Positions 26,379 to 35,928 are shown, counted from the first letter of the stretch. The stretch is DNA of 64,000 nt from Bacteroidia bacterium (GCA_023151275.1 JAKLJI010000002.1:59038-123037); one strand, 5' to 3'. Numbers and translations are program-made. Notes: generated by a model from the letters alone, not told the origin.

Positions 26379-27857
26379 ATGAAAAAAATTCTGATAGCCA
26401 ATCGCGGAGAAATTGCCCTGAGGGTAATGCGCACCGCCAAAGAAATGGGAATTAAAACCGTTGCTGTATTTAGTGAGGCGGACCGCAAAGCCCTGCATGT
26501 GCGTTATGCTGATGAAGCAGTTTGTATTGGTCCTCCGCCCAGCAATCAAAGTTATTTGTTGGGCGATAAAATAATTGAAGTAGCGAAACAAACCGGTGCC
26601 GATGCCATTCACCCCGGCTATGGATTTTTGAGTGAGAATGCGGATTTTGCGCGTAAGGTGAAAGCAGCTGGATTGATTTTTATTGGTCCATCTGCCGAAT
26701 CCATGGAAAAAATGGGCGATAAAATCAGCGCCAAACAAGCCGTTACCGGTTTTGACGTTCCTTTAGTTCCGGGAACCAAAGAGGCTTTAACCGATATTGA
26801 ATTGGGCAAGAAAATTGCTTCAGAAATTGGCTATCCGGTTTTAATCAAAGCTTCTGCAGGTGGCGGCGGAAAGGGAATGCGTGTGGTTGAAAAAGCCGAA
26901 GATTTTGAGGAAGCCATTAAACTTGCACAAGGTGAAGCCAGAAGCGCTTTTGGCGACGATAGCGTATTTATTGAAAAATACGTGGGGTCACCTAAACATA
27001 TTGAAATCCAGATTCTGGGCGACATGCATGGCAATGTGGTTTATTTGTTTGAACGCGAATGCAGCATTCAGCGTCGCCACCAAAAATTGGTGGAAGAAGC
27101 ACCATCCAGCTGCTTAACTCCAGAAGTCAGAAAACGCATGGGAGAAGCGGCAGTTAATGTTGCCAAAGCCTGCAACTATTATGGCGCAGGAACGGTGGAA
27201 TTTCTTGCCGATGAAAACCTGAACTTCTATTTCCTGGAAATGAACACGCGCTTGCAGGTTGAGCATCCGGTTACCGAACAAATTACCGGTCTTGATTTGG
27301 TAAAAGAGCAAATATTGATTGCCCGCGGCGAAAAACTAAGCTTCAGCCAAGAGGATTTAAAAATACATGGGCATGCCATTGAGCTTCGCGTTTGCGCAGA
27401 AGATCCAGCGAACAATTTCTTACCCGATATTGGCAAATTGAAGACCTATAAAACCCCACAGGGTTATGGGGTTCGGGTTGATGATTCATTTGAAGCCGGA
27501 ATGGAAATTCCAATTCAATACGACCCAATGATTGCCAAGCTGATTACCTTTGGAGCTACTCGTGAAGAAGCCATTAATCGCATGCTTCGTGCCATTTCCG
27601 ATTACCAAATAACCGGCATTGAAACAACATTGCCATTTGGAACTTTTGTCATGAATCACGAAGCCTTCAGAGGTGGGCATTTTGATACCAAATTCATCGA
27701 GAAATACTATGAACCCGAAATGCTGAAGAAGCATCATCCTGAATTGCATGATGCGGGAGCCTTTGCTGCAGGAAACTTTTTCATGCAAAAAGAAAACAAG
27801 CAAAAGCAAGCTCAAGAATCCTCAGCGCAAAGCAATTGGAAATTAAAAAGAGGCTAA
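26379..27857 (+). CDS. accC: Biotin carboxylase subunit of acetyl-CoA carboxylase
   Basis: This 492-residue ATP-grasp enzyme carboxylates biotin with ATP and bicarbonate. Marks are MKKILIANRGEIALRVMRTA, HPGYGFLSENADFA, the glycine-rich ATP loop ASAGGGGKGMR, KHIEIQILGD, and the catalytic MNTRLQVEHPVTE. E. coli AccC has 449 residues; the extra C-terminal 40 are Gln- and Lys-rich and probably disordered. No accB gene is adjacent, which leaves open whether it serves acetyl- or propionyl-type carboxylation. A strong terminator follows. Confidence 0.93.
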   Translation: MKKILIANRGEIALRVMRTAKEMGIKTVAVFSEADRKALHVRYADEAVCIGPPPSNQSYLLGDKIIEVAKQTGADAIHPGYGFLSENADFARKVKAAGLIFIGPSAESMEKMGDKISAKQAVTGFDVPLVPGTKEALTDIELGKKIASEIGYPVLIKASAGGGGKGMRVVEKAEDFEEAIKLAQGEARSAFGDDSVFIEKYVGSPKHIEIQILGDMHGNVVYLFERECSIQRRHQKLVEEAPSSCLTPEVRKRMGEAAVNVAKACNYYGAGTVEFLADENLNFYFLEMNTRLQVEHPVTEQITGLDLVKEQILIARGEKLSFSQEDLKIHGHAIELRVCAEDPANNFLPDIGKLKTYKTPQGYGVRVDDSFEAGMEIPIQYDPMIAKLITFGATREEAINRMLRAISDYQITGIETTLPFGTFVMNHEAFRGGHFDTKFIEKYYEPEMLKKHHPELHDAGAFAAGNFFMQKENKQKQAQESSAQSNWKLKRG

Positions 27858-27860
27858 TCC

Positions 27861-27913
27861 AATGCATAAAAAAAGCGGATGATTTTGAAGGTCATCCGCT
27901 TTTTTTATGCATT
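27861..27913. terminator. Rho-independent terminator, bidirectional
   Basis: AGCGGATGA (27874-27882) pairs with TCATCCGCT (27892-27900), extended outward by AATGCATAAAAAA and TTTTTTATGCATT. The symmetry suits both the accC transcript and the convergent T9SS cargo gene. Confidence 0.93.
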
Positions 27914-27987
27914 AAACTTTGAAGAAGATTAGGTTAAGAGTTGATTCCTTCCTGAATATCCTTCAGTTTAACTTAAAATGGTCTAGC

Positions 27988-28776
27988 TTAATCTTTCACA
28001 AATTTTTTGCGCATAACCTGTGAACCTGAAGCTATTTCAAGTACGTAAACAGCAGATTTCAATTGATCAACAGGAATAACTCCGCCTTCAACTGAACCCG
28101 ATTGCATCACTCTTCCATCCAGAGAATAGATAGAGAAGCTGGCATTTTTTAGTTCTGAAGAAAGGTTGATGTTTTGAACAACAGGATTTGGAAAAATTTT
28201 CAAGTCATTGGCAAGTTCTTCACCAATACCAGTTGTAGGTGCGTTCTCTCCTTCAGTTCCGGTTGTTACGCTTAATCCTTCGTCGTCGTAACCCACTTTT
28301 AGGATTTTAAGTTCATCACCGGCTGCATTCAAATTCACCAAGTACCAACCAAACAACGTATCTCCAGTCATTTGGAGAATAAAACGAACGCCAATGTACT
28401 GGTTACCTGTTCCTTTGAATTTACTGGTAAACTCAAGTCCATTGTGCATTAACCAAACAGGCTGTCTGTTAAATCCATTAACACGTTCAAACGAGCGGTT
28501 GTTGTAAACTTTGGTTGGCGTATAATTTCCACCACCAATGGATTCAGATAATACGCTTGTATTGATATCAGCATTAAGCAGACCAGTGAATGAAAATGCA
28601 CCTTGAACTGGGAAGTAATTCGCTTTGAACAAAGGTGCCATAAATATGCTAACGCCTACATCAGCACTTGGAGTTGCTGCGTTTACGGTAATGTTAAGGG
28701 TTTCAACCTTGAATTCGGCCTTGACAGTACTAAGAACTCCTAGTGCCAGCAAGCAGGATATGTAAAGTTTTTTCAT
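27988..28776 (-). CDS. Secreted protein with T9SS type A sorting domain
   Basis: This 262-residue protein begins with a signal peptide (MKKLYISCLLALGVLSTVKA; start set at 28776) and ends in a type A T9SS sorting domain (about residues 190-262). That domain has LKIFPNPVVQNINLS, SIYSLDGRVMQSG and the closing VYVLEIASGSQVMRKKFVKD. The central part is beta-rich with no named domain. It is expected to be exported through type IX and anchored or released at the surface. Upstream in-frame codons to 28869 are not signal-like. Confidence 0.87.
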   Translation of the reverse strand: MKKLYISCLLALGVLSTVKAEFKVETLNITVNAATPSADVGVSIFMAPLFKANYFPVQGAFSFTGLLNADINTSVLSESIGGGNYTPTKVYNNRSFERVNGFNRQPVWLMHNGLEFTSKFKGTGNQYIGVRFILQMTGDTLFGWYLVNLNAAGDELKILKVGYDDEGLSVTTGTEGENAPTTGIGEELANDLKIFPNPVVQNINLSSELKNASFSIYSLDGRVMQSGSVEGGVIPVDQLKSAVYVLEIASGSQVMRKKFVKD

Positions 28777-28943
28777 CACTGTAAAAATAGGTAGGTATGC
28801 CAATTTTGCAATCACTTCCTTTTTACTTGAGAAAAAATTAACAAAAAAGTAGTTTGTACAGTTATTCAAACAGAATACTTAACCTGTTTAAAATTCTGCC
28901 TGTAGGTTTGAAGCCGAAAAGAAAAAAATAGGCATATTTGAGA

Positions 28944-30287
28944 ATGATGAAGAAGCTGTTGATTTTCTGCTTTATGAGCCTATGCCTGTTTACGTTTCAG
29001 GTTCACTCCCAAACCAAAAGCGTAATCGATTCCAAAGCATTGGGTTTGTTTTGTCACGACTTGTTTGATTTGGGTGAATATGGATTTGTGTTGATGTATA
29101 ACAAGCACAAAGAAGATATTTCAGGAACCACCAAAATCAACAATGTTCAGCAAAACTTCTTTTATTACAGCCGGGATTTGCAAAAGAAAGCTGCTTTTAA
29201 AATGGTTGCCAATGGCGAACTCACCATGATGGCCAATAAAAACTACATTTTGGTAAACGACCGTGAAGTTAACATTTACAACCTCAGACTCATGGATTAT
29301 ATTGGCAGGGAATGGGCCAGCAAAAAAGTAGATTTGTCTGAAATAGGGTTGAGTCATGCCCAAATTGAACGTAGCTGGATAACTCCCAATAACCGAATGT
29401 TGTTGGAGGTAATTGACTCACGAGGAGAAACCCATTTGTATGAATTGGATTTGTTGAATAAAAACCAGAATTATTTTGTTGAGCTTGATTTTCCGGCCAG
29501 CAGCAACAATCCATTAATAAATATGAAATCAAAAGGCAATTGGACATTTCTGAGCGCCTATTCCGGATTTTACTTGTTTTACAAACGAGGTTCTAACGCT
29601 GAATACGAGCCCACTTCCCTCTCCTATCATTTAAGTTTTTACGACGAACAATTCTCACTTTTCAGGGAATTGCTCATCGACAATATCCTTCAGCCAGGAG
29701 AAAACCTGTTTGGAAAGGAAGCCACTGTTGCCATCAATCCGGCATTGCAATTGTTTGTGGTAAGCGCAATCATAAAGAAAAACGGAGTAAGTCATTTGCT
29801 CATTTCCGGTTATGGAATGGATCCAAATTCAAGCGTAATGACCCAATTCTGGAGACATACCCTTCCAATTGTGAACATGAAAAATTACAGATTAATTTCA
29901 GAAGATGGCGTTACCATGCCCCTGCCTCCTGTAGTTCGTGTAAATGGAACACGCACTGAAGTTAGTGTGGTAAAATCAAGAACCTCAGTTGAGGAAGAGG
30001 CTTTAAATCAGCTGGTTTGCTTGGATGCACAAGGAAAAATAAGTTTCAACCAGCTCCAAATGGGGAATTACGACCAATTGAATCTCGATAATTTTTGCGT
30101 TGACAACAACAACATGTACAGCAGAATCAAACAATTGCAGATGAATCCGATTTTGAAACAAGCCTGCGAAAAGCCAAGCATTTCTGTTTTGGATTTTTAC
30201 CTATCAGACAAAGGGGATGAATTGGCCATTCTTAAAGACGATAAGGAAAAACAGGTAATTGTTTATTCGTTTAAGGGCAAGGAATAA
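28944..30287 (+). CDS. Hypothetical secreted protein
   Basis: This 447-residue protein starts with a signal peptide (MMKKLLIFCFMSLCLFTFQVHS, cleavage likely after SQ). No family is recognised. The mature part is beta-rich with regular aromatic spacing, compatible with a beta-propeller-like fold, but no repeat is clear enough to claim it. The reading frame opens at a TTG at 28938; the two adjacent ATG codons at 28944 and 28947 are better starts. It is divergent from the T9SS cargo gene, 167 bases away. Confidence 0.75.
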   Translation: MMKKLLIFCFMSLCLFTFQVHSQTKSVIDSKALGLFCHDLFDLGEYGFVLMYNKHKEDISGTTKINNVQQNFFYYSRDLQKKAAFKMVANGELTMMANKNYILVNDREVNIYNLRLMDYIGREWASKKVDLSEIGLSHAQIERSWITPNNRMLLEVIDSRGETHLYELDLLNKNQNYFVELDFPASSNNPLINMKSKGNWTFLSAYSGFYLFYKRGSNAEYEPTSLSYHLSFYDEQFSLFRELLIDNILQPGENLFGKEATVAINPALQLFVVSAIIKKNGVSHLLISGYGMDPNSSVMTQFWRHTLPIVNMKNYRLISEDGVTMPLPPVVRVNGTRTEVSVVKSRTSVEEEALNQLVCLDAQGKISFNQLQMGNYDQLNLDNFCVDNNNMYSRIKQLQMNPILKQACEKPSISVLDFYLSDKGDELAILKDDKEKQVIVYSFKGKE

Positions 30288-30388
30288 GCGCAAATTGGAT
30301 TGTCAAAACCTCGTCTGCATTTGGTTTAAACTCCCAGAAATCGCGACCGCATTAAACATTTCCTGAAATTTTCCGTTTTATTTGCTGT

Positions 30389-30583
30389 ATGGAATTCAGG
30401 GAGAAAGCTATCGAGAAGCCATTGGAATGTCCGATACCGCACAAAGAGCGGAAAGGAATGATGGTTTGGATCAAACGCTTAGGCATTTGGGGATTTCTGT
30501 TTTTTCTAATTAAAGGAATAGCCTGGTTAGTTGTTTTGTTTGTCATTCCCTACTTAATTTCAAAAGGAATAATTAGCAAGTAG
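30389..30583 (+). CDS. Small single-pass membrane protein
   Basis: This 64-residue frame has a charged N-terminal half with prolines (KPLECPIPHKERKG) and a long hydrophobic helix at about residues 32-58 (the part containing FLFFLIKGIAWLVVLFVIPYL), closed by KGIISK. The ATG-to-stop frame, the helix and its place 34 bases before the M20 gene favour a real gene, but no homologue is known to me and an antisense frame covers the same region. Confidence 0.5.
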   Translation: MEFREKAIEKPLECPIPHKERKGMMVWIKRLGIWGFLFFLIKGIAWLVVLFVIPYLISKGIISK

Positions 30584-30617
30584 GACTTCAAGCTCTCAAG
30601 TTTTGTATCATTGTGCT

Positions 30618-31811
30618 ATGATTAGCGCAAGTTTGATTAAGCAAAAAGCTGCTGAATTAGCGGACGAATTGCTCCACATACGCAGGCACCTCCATAAAAA
30701 TCCAGAACTTTCTTTTCAAGAGTTTAAGACATCTTCCTACTTAAAATCTCGGCTCGAGAAATCGGGACTTAGCAGGTTTGAGAATAAAGCCGGAACCGGA
30801 TTTACACTAACTATTTCAGGGAAAAATCCTGAATCAAAAACGATTGCGTTACGGGCAGATATGGATGCATTGCCCATTCAGGAAGAGAATGATAAACCCT
30901 ATACATCACAAAATCCCGGGGTAATGCATGCTTGCGGTCACGATGTGCATTCTGCCTGTTTGTGGGGAGCAGCTACTTTATTGAACCAGGTAAAAGATGA
31001 TTTTGAAGGAACCATAAAATTGCTGTTTCAACCCGGGGAAGAATTACTACCAGGCGGAGCCAGTTTGATGATTGCGGATGGCGCTTTGGAGCATCCAAAA
31101 CCACAGCAAATTATTGGTCAACATGTAATGCCCTTTCTACCGGTAGGCACAGTCGGATTTAGAAGTGGATTGTACATGGCCAGTTCCGACGAAATTTATA
31201 TCAAGATCAAAGGCAAAGGTGGCCATGGTGCAATGCCTCACCTAAGTAACGACCCGGTACCAGTGGCTGCACAAGTTATTTTGGCCTTACAACAATTGGT
31301 ATCCAGAAAAGCGAATCCCTTGATGCCATCGGTATTGACCATTGGAAAAGTAGAAGCCGCCGGAGCAACCAATGTTATTCCACAGGAAGTGAACATGCAA
31401 GGAACCTTTAGAACCTTGGATGAAACCTGGCGAGCAGAGGCACATAGACTAATTGAAAACTGCATAAAACATACCGCAGAAGCCTGGGGCATGGAAGCTG
31501 AACTTGAAATCAGAAAAGGTTATCCTTTTTTGAAAAACGATGAAGAACTGACCGGAATAGCCAAACAAGCAGCCATTGATTATTTGGGCGCCGAAAAGGT
31601 AATTGATTTGGATATTTGGATGGCCTCAGAAGATTTCGCGTATTACAGTCAGGTGATGCCTGCCTGTTTTTACCGCCTGGGAGTGCGTAATGAAGAAAAA
31701 GGTATAATCCATGGTGTGCATCATCCTAAGTTTGATATTGATGAGCAAGCCCTGGAAATTGGAGCCGGTTTAATGGCCTGGATTGCGCTAAACGCCTTAG
31801 AAAGCAAGTAG
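30618..31811 (+). CDS. M20 family metal-dependent amidohydrolase
   Basis: This 397-residue enzyme belongs to the M20D group (N-acyl amino acid or indole-acetyl-amino acid hydrolases, IAA-amidohydrolase type). Metal-site segments are visible: DMDALPIQEENDKPY, HACGHDVHSACL, and GEELLPGGASLMI, with the dimerisation domain starting near GKGGHGAMPHLSNDPV. The substrate is not predictable. The frame opens at TTG 30603, but the ATG at 30618 (MISASLIKQK) is the natural start. Confidence 0.9.
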   Translation: MISASLIKQKAAELADELLHIRRHLHKNPELSFQEFKTSSYLKSRLEKSGLSRFENKAGTGFTLTISGKNPESKTIALRADMDALPIQEENDKPYTSQNPGVMHACGHDVHSACLWGAATLLNQVKDDFEGTIKLLFQPGEELLPGGASLMIADGALEHPKPQQIIGQHVMPFLPVGTVGFRSGLYMASSDEIYIKIKGKGGHGAMPHLSNDPVPVAAQVILALQQLVSRKANPLMPSVLTIGKVEAAGATNVIPQEVNMQGTFRTLDETWRAEAHRLIENCIKHTAEAWGMEAELEIRKGYPFLKNDEELTGIAKQAAIDYLGAEKVIDLDIWMASEDFAYYSQVMPACFYRLGVRNEEKGIIHGVHHPKFDIDEQALEIGAGLMAWIALNALESK

Positions 31812-31888
31812 GAAAAGTAAGCTCATGAATTGATTTTGAAATTGGATTTTATTTTCTAATTTTAAGACGCCCAAATTCACACTAACCT

Positions 31889-32509
31889 ATGAAAAAACTT
31901 TTCTACCTCCAGGTATTTCTTCTGCTGCTTTCTTGTTCTGAAAACAACACCCAATCGAAAACAAAACGAGGCCGTGAAACTGACACCCTAAATTCAGGAA
32001 TTACCAATGAAGAAAAGGTGAAGTTTCTTTGGCGAGATAGCAGCGCTTCATTGGTAATTAATCAAACCTATTGTAAAGGTATTTCTGAGCCTGAAAAAGC
32101 GGCCATTGGCTATGTGGCTACCTTTGTTGGAAACGATTGTGAATGGGAAGGAAATACGGAGAATTTGAAATGTTCAGTCCTTAGGGCATTAAATTTGGGG
32201 TATCAGTGTTCGGAAACGCATTTGGGATTTTTAAGGAATTGGTTTAAGGGCGATACTGCTGTTTTGAAAGAATTGGAAAACTGTCCCCTAAGCTCGAATA
32301 CAGCCACTGTTCAGGAAAGCTTTGATGAGCTGGAAATAAGCAGCTCTGGAAATACAATTGTGGTATTTTACAAAGCAAGTGGAATTAACCTGCGCGAAGG
32401 AAAAAGCTGGAGTTATTCGGAAAAAGTTTCTTTTGAAAAGGACAATGAGCGGATAAGGCTTAAAAACAAGGAGCGTTCGGAGGTAAAAATGGAGCAAATT
32501 CAGGAATAA
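31889..32509 (+). CDS. Hypothetical lipoprotein
   Basis: This 206-residue protein has a lipoprotein signal peptide (MKKLFYLQVFLLLLSC, lipidated Cys16) followed by a polar, Asn/Ser-rich linker. The mature domain has four further cysteines (CKG, CEW, CSV and CSE segments) that could form disulfides. No family is recognised. Confidence 0.72.
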   Translation: MKKLFYLQVFLLLLSCSENNTQSKTKRGRETDTLNSGITNEEKVKFLWRDSSASLVINQTYCKGISEPEKAAIGYVATFVGNDCEWEGNTENLKCSVLRALNLGYQCSETHLGFLRNWFKGDTAVLKELENCPLSSNTATVQESFDELEISSSGNTIVVFYKASGINLREGKSWSYSEKVSFEKDNERIRLKNKERSEVKMEQIQE

Positions 32510-32838
32510 CAGCTATGGCTTTTGGCTATGGCAATGGCTTGGGATTTCGTAAATGATTTGAATGCATTTGCATTTTGAAATATGCTTCAGAATTACGTTA
32601 CATTAAAATCTGAGTCGTACCCGAAATCAATGAATATCAGCTAATATCTGCTGGAAACAGGCGCTTCATTCCATGACGAATTTCCCAATAATGTGGATTT
32701 TGTAACTACGCAAAACCTGCCAATTCAATTCTTTTCATTCAAAATTTGCTCAATGGAATTATAAACATCCAAAATCACATCTTTATCGTCGTGTTATTTC
32801 GAAAACGAATACATTGAGCCTGCTCGTCGAAATGATAA
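32510..32838. other. Intergenic stretch with coding relic and REP-like sequence
   Basis: No intact gene. On the minus strand 32725-32793 reads DDKDVILDVYNSIEQILNEKN then stop, but an in-frame stop lies just upstream, so it is at most a gene remnant. Beside it, 32812-32834 (CATTGAGCCTG-CTCG-TCGAAATG) resembles intergenic palindromic repeats often met in Bacteroidota genomes; only one copy is seen here. Confidence 0.4.
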
Positions 32839-32988
32839 TTATATGGGCTTGGCAAACTTGATACCTTTCTGCTTCACTACATCAATGGAAGTATGGCCTT
32901 TTAAAAAGGAACGCACAGCAGCTTTATCAGCAACCATTTTGGATACTGCAGAAATAACTGCTTGTTTATTTAATTTGACCTTTTTCAT
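32839..32988 (-). CDS. Small basic protein, 49 residues (possible)
   Basis: The frame from the ATG at 32988 reads as a soluble, strongly basic helical protein: MKKVKLNKQAVISAVSKMVA, then an ADKAAVRSFLKGHTSIDVVKQKG segment and a KFAKPI end. Amphipathic spacing is good, and the product looks more natural than the antisense 61-codon frame on the plus strand. No family is recognised. It is outside any operon and next to repeat-like sequence, so it is only a candidate. Confidence 0.45.
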   Translation of the reverse strand: MKKVKLNKQAVISAVSKMVADKAAVRSFLKGHTSIDVVKQKGIKFAKPI

Positions 32989-33149
32989 ACTTGGCTTTAA
33001 ATACAAGAATAGAAAAATCTTAAGGTAAATGAGCAAGAAAAAATGGCAACTGGTTTAGGAACCAATGCCTTGAACCACTAAATAATAAACCATTTTATTT
33101 GTTTAATTGTCGAATCTTGAATTGCAGCAATTGTTAACTCACTCAATTT

Positions 33150-33350
33150 CCGAGAATCTCATGCGCAAGGGACAGCCGCGGTACCCCGGCGGGATGAGAC
33201 GGCTGCTGTACAGTTGCGGAGGCGACCGGCAGGAAGCCCTGCGCAACTGTTACAGGCAGCCAGTTGAATACCGCCGGAGTACAAGCAAATGGCCCGGGCC
33301 CCGGCTGCACGTGAATTAAATTGACGCTGCATTTCTTAGCCGGGGCTGCG
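33150..33350 (+). repeat. GC-rich structured element, copy 1 (candidate ncRNA or palindromic repeat)
   Basis: 93 of 140 bases at 33171-33310 are G or C, against about 40 percent nearby. Nested pairing is strong: GTACcCCGGCGG (33181-33192) with CCGCCGGaGTAC (33271-33282), one mismatch; GGCTGCTGTACAGTTGCG (33201-33218) with CGCAACTGTTACAGGCAGCC (33242-33261), 18 pairs and two single-base bulges. The 23-base apical part holds GGCGACCGGCAGGAAGCCC (33221-33239). A second hairpin, GCCCCGGCT (33298-33306) with AGCCGGGGC (33338-33346), follows. It ends 19 bases before the stop of the convergent DUF5686 gene. A diverged second copy is at 55621-55796. Confidence 0.75.
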
Positions 33351-33369
33351 CCCTGAAACTCGAAATGCG

Positions 33370-35928
33370 TTATTTGAATTGCTGAGGGATATCGAAACAA
33401 ATGCGAAACCCTTGGCTTTTGTATCGTAAATCGGAAAAGGAAAGGGTGTAACCAATATCTACCCATTCCCAAATGCGGGTTAATTTCCAAGAGGTTTCAA
33501 GGTACAAGGGTTGATTTGTGGTGGCCAAAAAACGGATGCCCAATTGTTCGCGCATGCGGCTGAGGTTGAGTCCGGGAAGGCGAAGTAGGATTAAACGTTT
33601 AAACTCCCAACTGCTAAAGGCCTGTAAAAATGTATTGCTGCTTGAATAGGCATAATAAGGAAGGAGTTCAAAACGGGAATATGCTTGCTTTCTCAGCAAC
33701 CAGCTTTCGTTTCCGGCGAACCAAAACCGGTCTTGTGGCATTAGATTTTCTGAACCAATGAAATAACCGGCTTCTATTTGATACCTAAGCGTTAGCCAAT
33801 GACGAAGGGCTTTGGACTGACTTAAGCCGAATTTTAGTTTGCTAAATCGAGAATCGGAACCGGCAATTGAGGTTTGAAAGTTGCCTTTAAATTGTGGCCA
33901 GGAACCCGGAATGGTATAGCGTTTCCCGTTTTTGAAATAGTACCTTAAACCCGGAAGGTAATCGGCTTGAAAGGAAAATTGATTCAGATTACCTTGCAAA
34001 ACTCCCAGCGATTGAATGGGATTTTGTAAAAGAATTTGGTTGTTTTCCCAGGTGTTCCAAAATGAGTTTACAGGCAAGCTGCTTCGTTTGGAAATCAGAA
34101 ATTCGGCGGCCAGGTTTAAACCACGAATCGGATTTACGCGCGCCTGAAATTTGAGGTAATCATTTTGGTAATACCAAACCGGATTTTGCCTGTAAAAAGA
34201 CAATAGGAAAAACTCTTCAAAGGCAGATGCTCCTTGAAGTGCAAAATCAGACAAGATTCGGCCTGCTTCTAGATTAAATGAATAAGGTGATGTTTGTCCA
34301 CCCTGAAAATTTAGGGCCAAATTACCATACAAAGCCTTTCGTTGAAAGGGAATCCAGGTTTGGTTTTGCAAGGAGAGCCATTGATTTTTACCAAGTTCCT
34401 TTCCAATTGCCCAGCGCAGTTTTAGTCCGAGTCCATCCGGAGCATTTTGGTATATACCGTTGAGCAAGGAATGCATGCGGAAATACGAATTGGACGATTT
34501 GAATAAAAAAGAATCGCCGGAAATTAGCAAAGATGTAAGGCTAAATCGGTTGCCAAATTCGGGATTTGATTTTACAGAATCTAGCTTAACTGAAGCCAGA
34601 CTTGTCAATTCATCTTCCATGAGGTTAACCGGCCGGACTTGATTCCAAAAGCTGCTGTCTTTGAAAAAAGCCAAGCTATCCATAATCAATTCTGAACTGT
34701 CGTGGATATCTGAACTTGTTGATTCTGCATTTTGCTCTTCTTGAATAGCCGATGCCAATTTGAGCATCTCCAGTTTGGTAAGCTCTTGTTTGGCGAGTAA
34801 GTCTTGAATTTTTTGTTGCCGTTTTTGCCGCGATTTGGGCAGAGGTTTGGCACTTGGTGCCGGGCTTGGATTGGCTACAATTGGACGCGTTGCTTTTGCG
34901 GTAATTCCGGGATCAATGGAATAATCGCGCATGGAGGCCAAGTAATGAAAATAGCCGCTAACCCCAACAAACTCGCCACGGATTTTGAAATTGTAGGAAA
35001 CAGGCATCCAAATTTCCGGATACTTAGGCAAAGGTTCGAAGCGGGTTTTCATGGCCACTTGAACACCGTTTCCTTCGTAACTCAAATCCAGGGAATGAAT
35101 AGACCAGCGATTCTCGATAATATAGATTACGCCTTTGTACAAATCGCGGCCGGCGCGTTTTGGAATTACTTTGATTTTATTCACCTCATACCCATCTTCA
35201 AAAAAACTGCCTTCGAGCACAAAATCGTAAACTGAAAATGCTTGAACCGACAAAGGCGAAACCAAACTGCTGGAAGAAGTATTGTACCAATTTCCACGCA
35301 CCATGGAAAGCGGCTGAGGACCATCAGGTAATTTAAAGGAACTACGCATGGAAATTACCTTTTCGCGAAAGGAATTCGGTGCTTTAAAACTGAGTTCGTT
35401 CACACTTTCTGTTACCATTAATTTGCCCTCTTCATAACCCTGTTTCTTCAAAATGGGCTTGAGTAAAAAGGGAACATTTTCGAGCTTTCCGCTTCCCTTC
35501 AGGTAAACTTTGGCCTGATAGGCATTCACCTGATTTCGGTAAAACGGAGCCATGGAAATGGCTTTGCGCATGATGTAAACGGCAGGATTTATTTTATTGG
35601 CTTTTACCTGAAGTTCAGGCAATTGGTAATCCTGGGGTTTGAGTACTATTTCAAGATAAGACGAATTGCTATCTACAGGTTGTTTGAAGCTTAGATAATC
35701 GATGGAATGAAAAACCAGAGTTTTAGAACCGGCAGGTATTTCAACTTCAAAGCTGCCATCTAAATTGGAATAGGCCAGTTTATTGGCTGGAAGAACAGAG
35801 ATGGACACATAGGCAATTCCCTCCCCTTTTTGGGTTAAAACTTTACCGCGAATTTTACGCTGGGCATGAACCGTAGTGACTGCAAAACAGCAAACAAGGA
35901 GGAGAAATAAGTTCCGAAGTGTTGGCAT
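33370..35928 (-). CDS. DUF5686 outer-membrane protein with carboxypeptidase-like regulatory domain
   Basis: This 852-residue protein starts with a signal peptide (cleavage near VHAQ, residue 22). Residues about 23-95 form a carboxypeptidase-regulatory-like beta sandwich (KIRGKVLTQKGEGIAYVSISV), as in TonB-dependent receptors. The remainder matches the DUF5686 family, including the NKINPAVYIMRKAI segment and beta-barrel-like C-terminus. A Lys/Gln-rich linker is near residues 350-400. The function is unknown; an outer-membrane place is inferred. It follows rsmG by 15 bases on the same strand. The frame ends beside the GC-rich element. Confidence 0.85.
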   Translation of the reverse strand: MPTLRNLFLLLVCCFAVTTVHAQRKIRGKVLTQKGEGIAYVSISVLPANKLAYSNLDGSFEVEIPAGSKTLVFHSIDYLSFKQPVDSNSSYLEIVLKPQDYQLPELQVKANKINPAVYIMRKAISMAPFYRNQVNAYQAKVYLKGSGKLENVPFLLKPILKKQGYEEGKLMVTESVNELSFKAPNSFREKVISMRSSFKLPDGPQPLSMVRGNWYNTSSSSLVSPLSVQAFSVYDFVLEGSFFEDGYEVNKIKVIPKRAGRDLYKGVIYIIENRWSIHSLDLSYEGNGVQVAMKTRFEPLPKYPEIWMPVSYNFKIRGEFVGVSGYFHYLASMRDYSIDPGITAKATRPIVANPSPAPSAKPLPKSRQKRQQKIQDLLAKQELTKLEMLKLASAIQEEQNAESTSSDIHDSSELIMDSLAFFKDSSFWNQVRPVNLMEDELTSLASVKLDSVKSNPEFGNRFSLTSLLISGDSFLFKSSNSYFRMHSLLNGIYQNAPDGLGLKLRWAIGKELGKNQWLSLQNQTWIPFQRKALYGNLALNFQGGQTSPYSFNLEAGRILSDFALQGASAFEEFFLLSFYRQNPVWYYQNDYLKFQARVNPIRGLNLAAEFLISKRSSLPVNSFWNTWENNQILLQNPIQSLGVLQGNLNQFSFQADYLPGLRYYFKNGKRYTIPGSWPQFKGNFQTSIAGSDSRFSKLKFGLSQSKALRHWLTLRYQIEAGYFIGSENLMPQDRFWFAGNESWLLRKQAYSRFELLPYYAYSSSNTFLQAFSSWEFKRLILLRLPGLNLSRMREQLGIRFLATTNQPLYLETSWKLTRIWEWVDIGYTLSFSDLRYKSQGFRICFDIPQQFK

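Noticed and set aside
33107..33319. 70-codon plus-strand reading frame through the GC-rich element
   Set aside because: The frame is a by-product of GC-rich sequence. The two copies of the element do not share a conserved protein, while their paired arms vary in a compensatory way.
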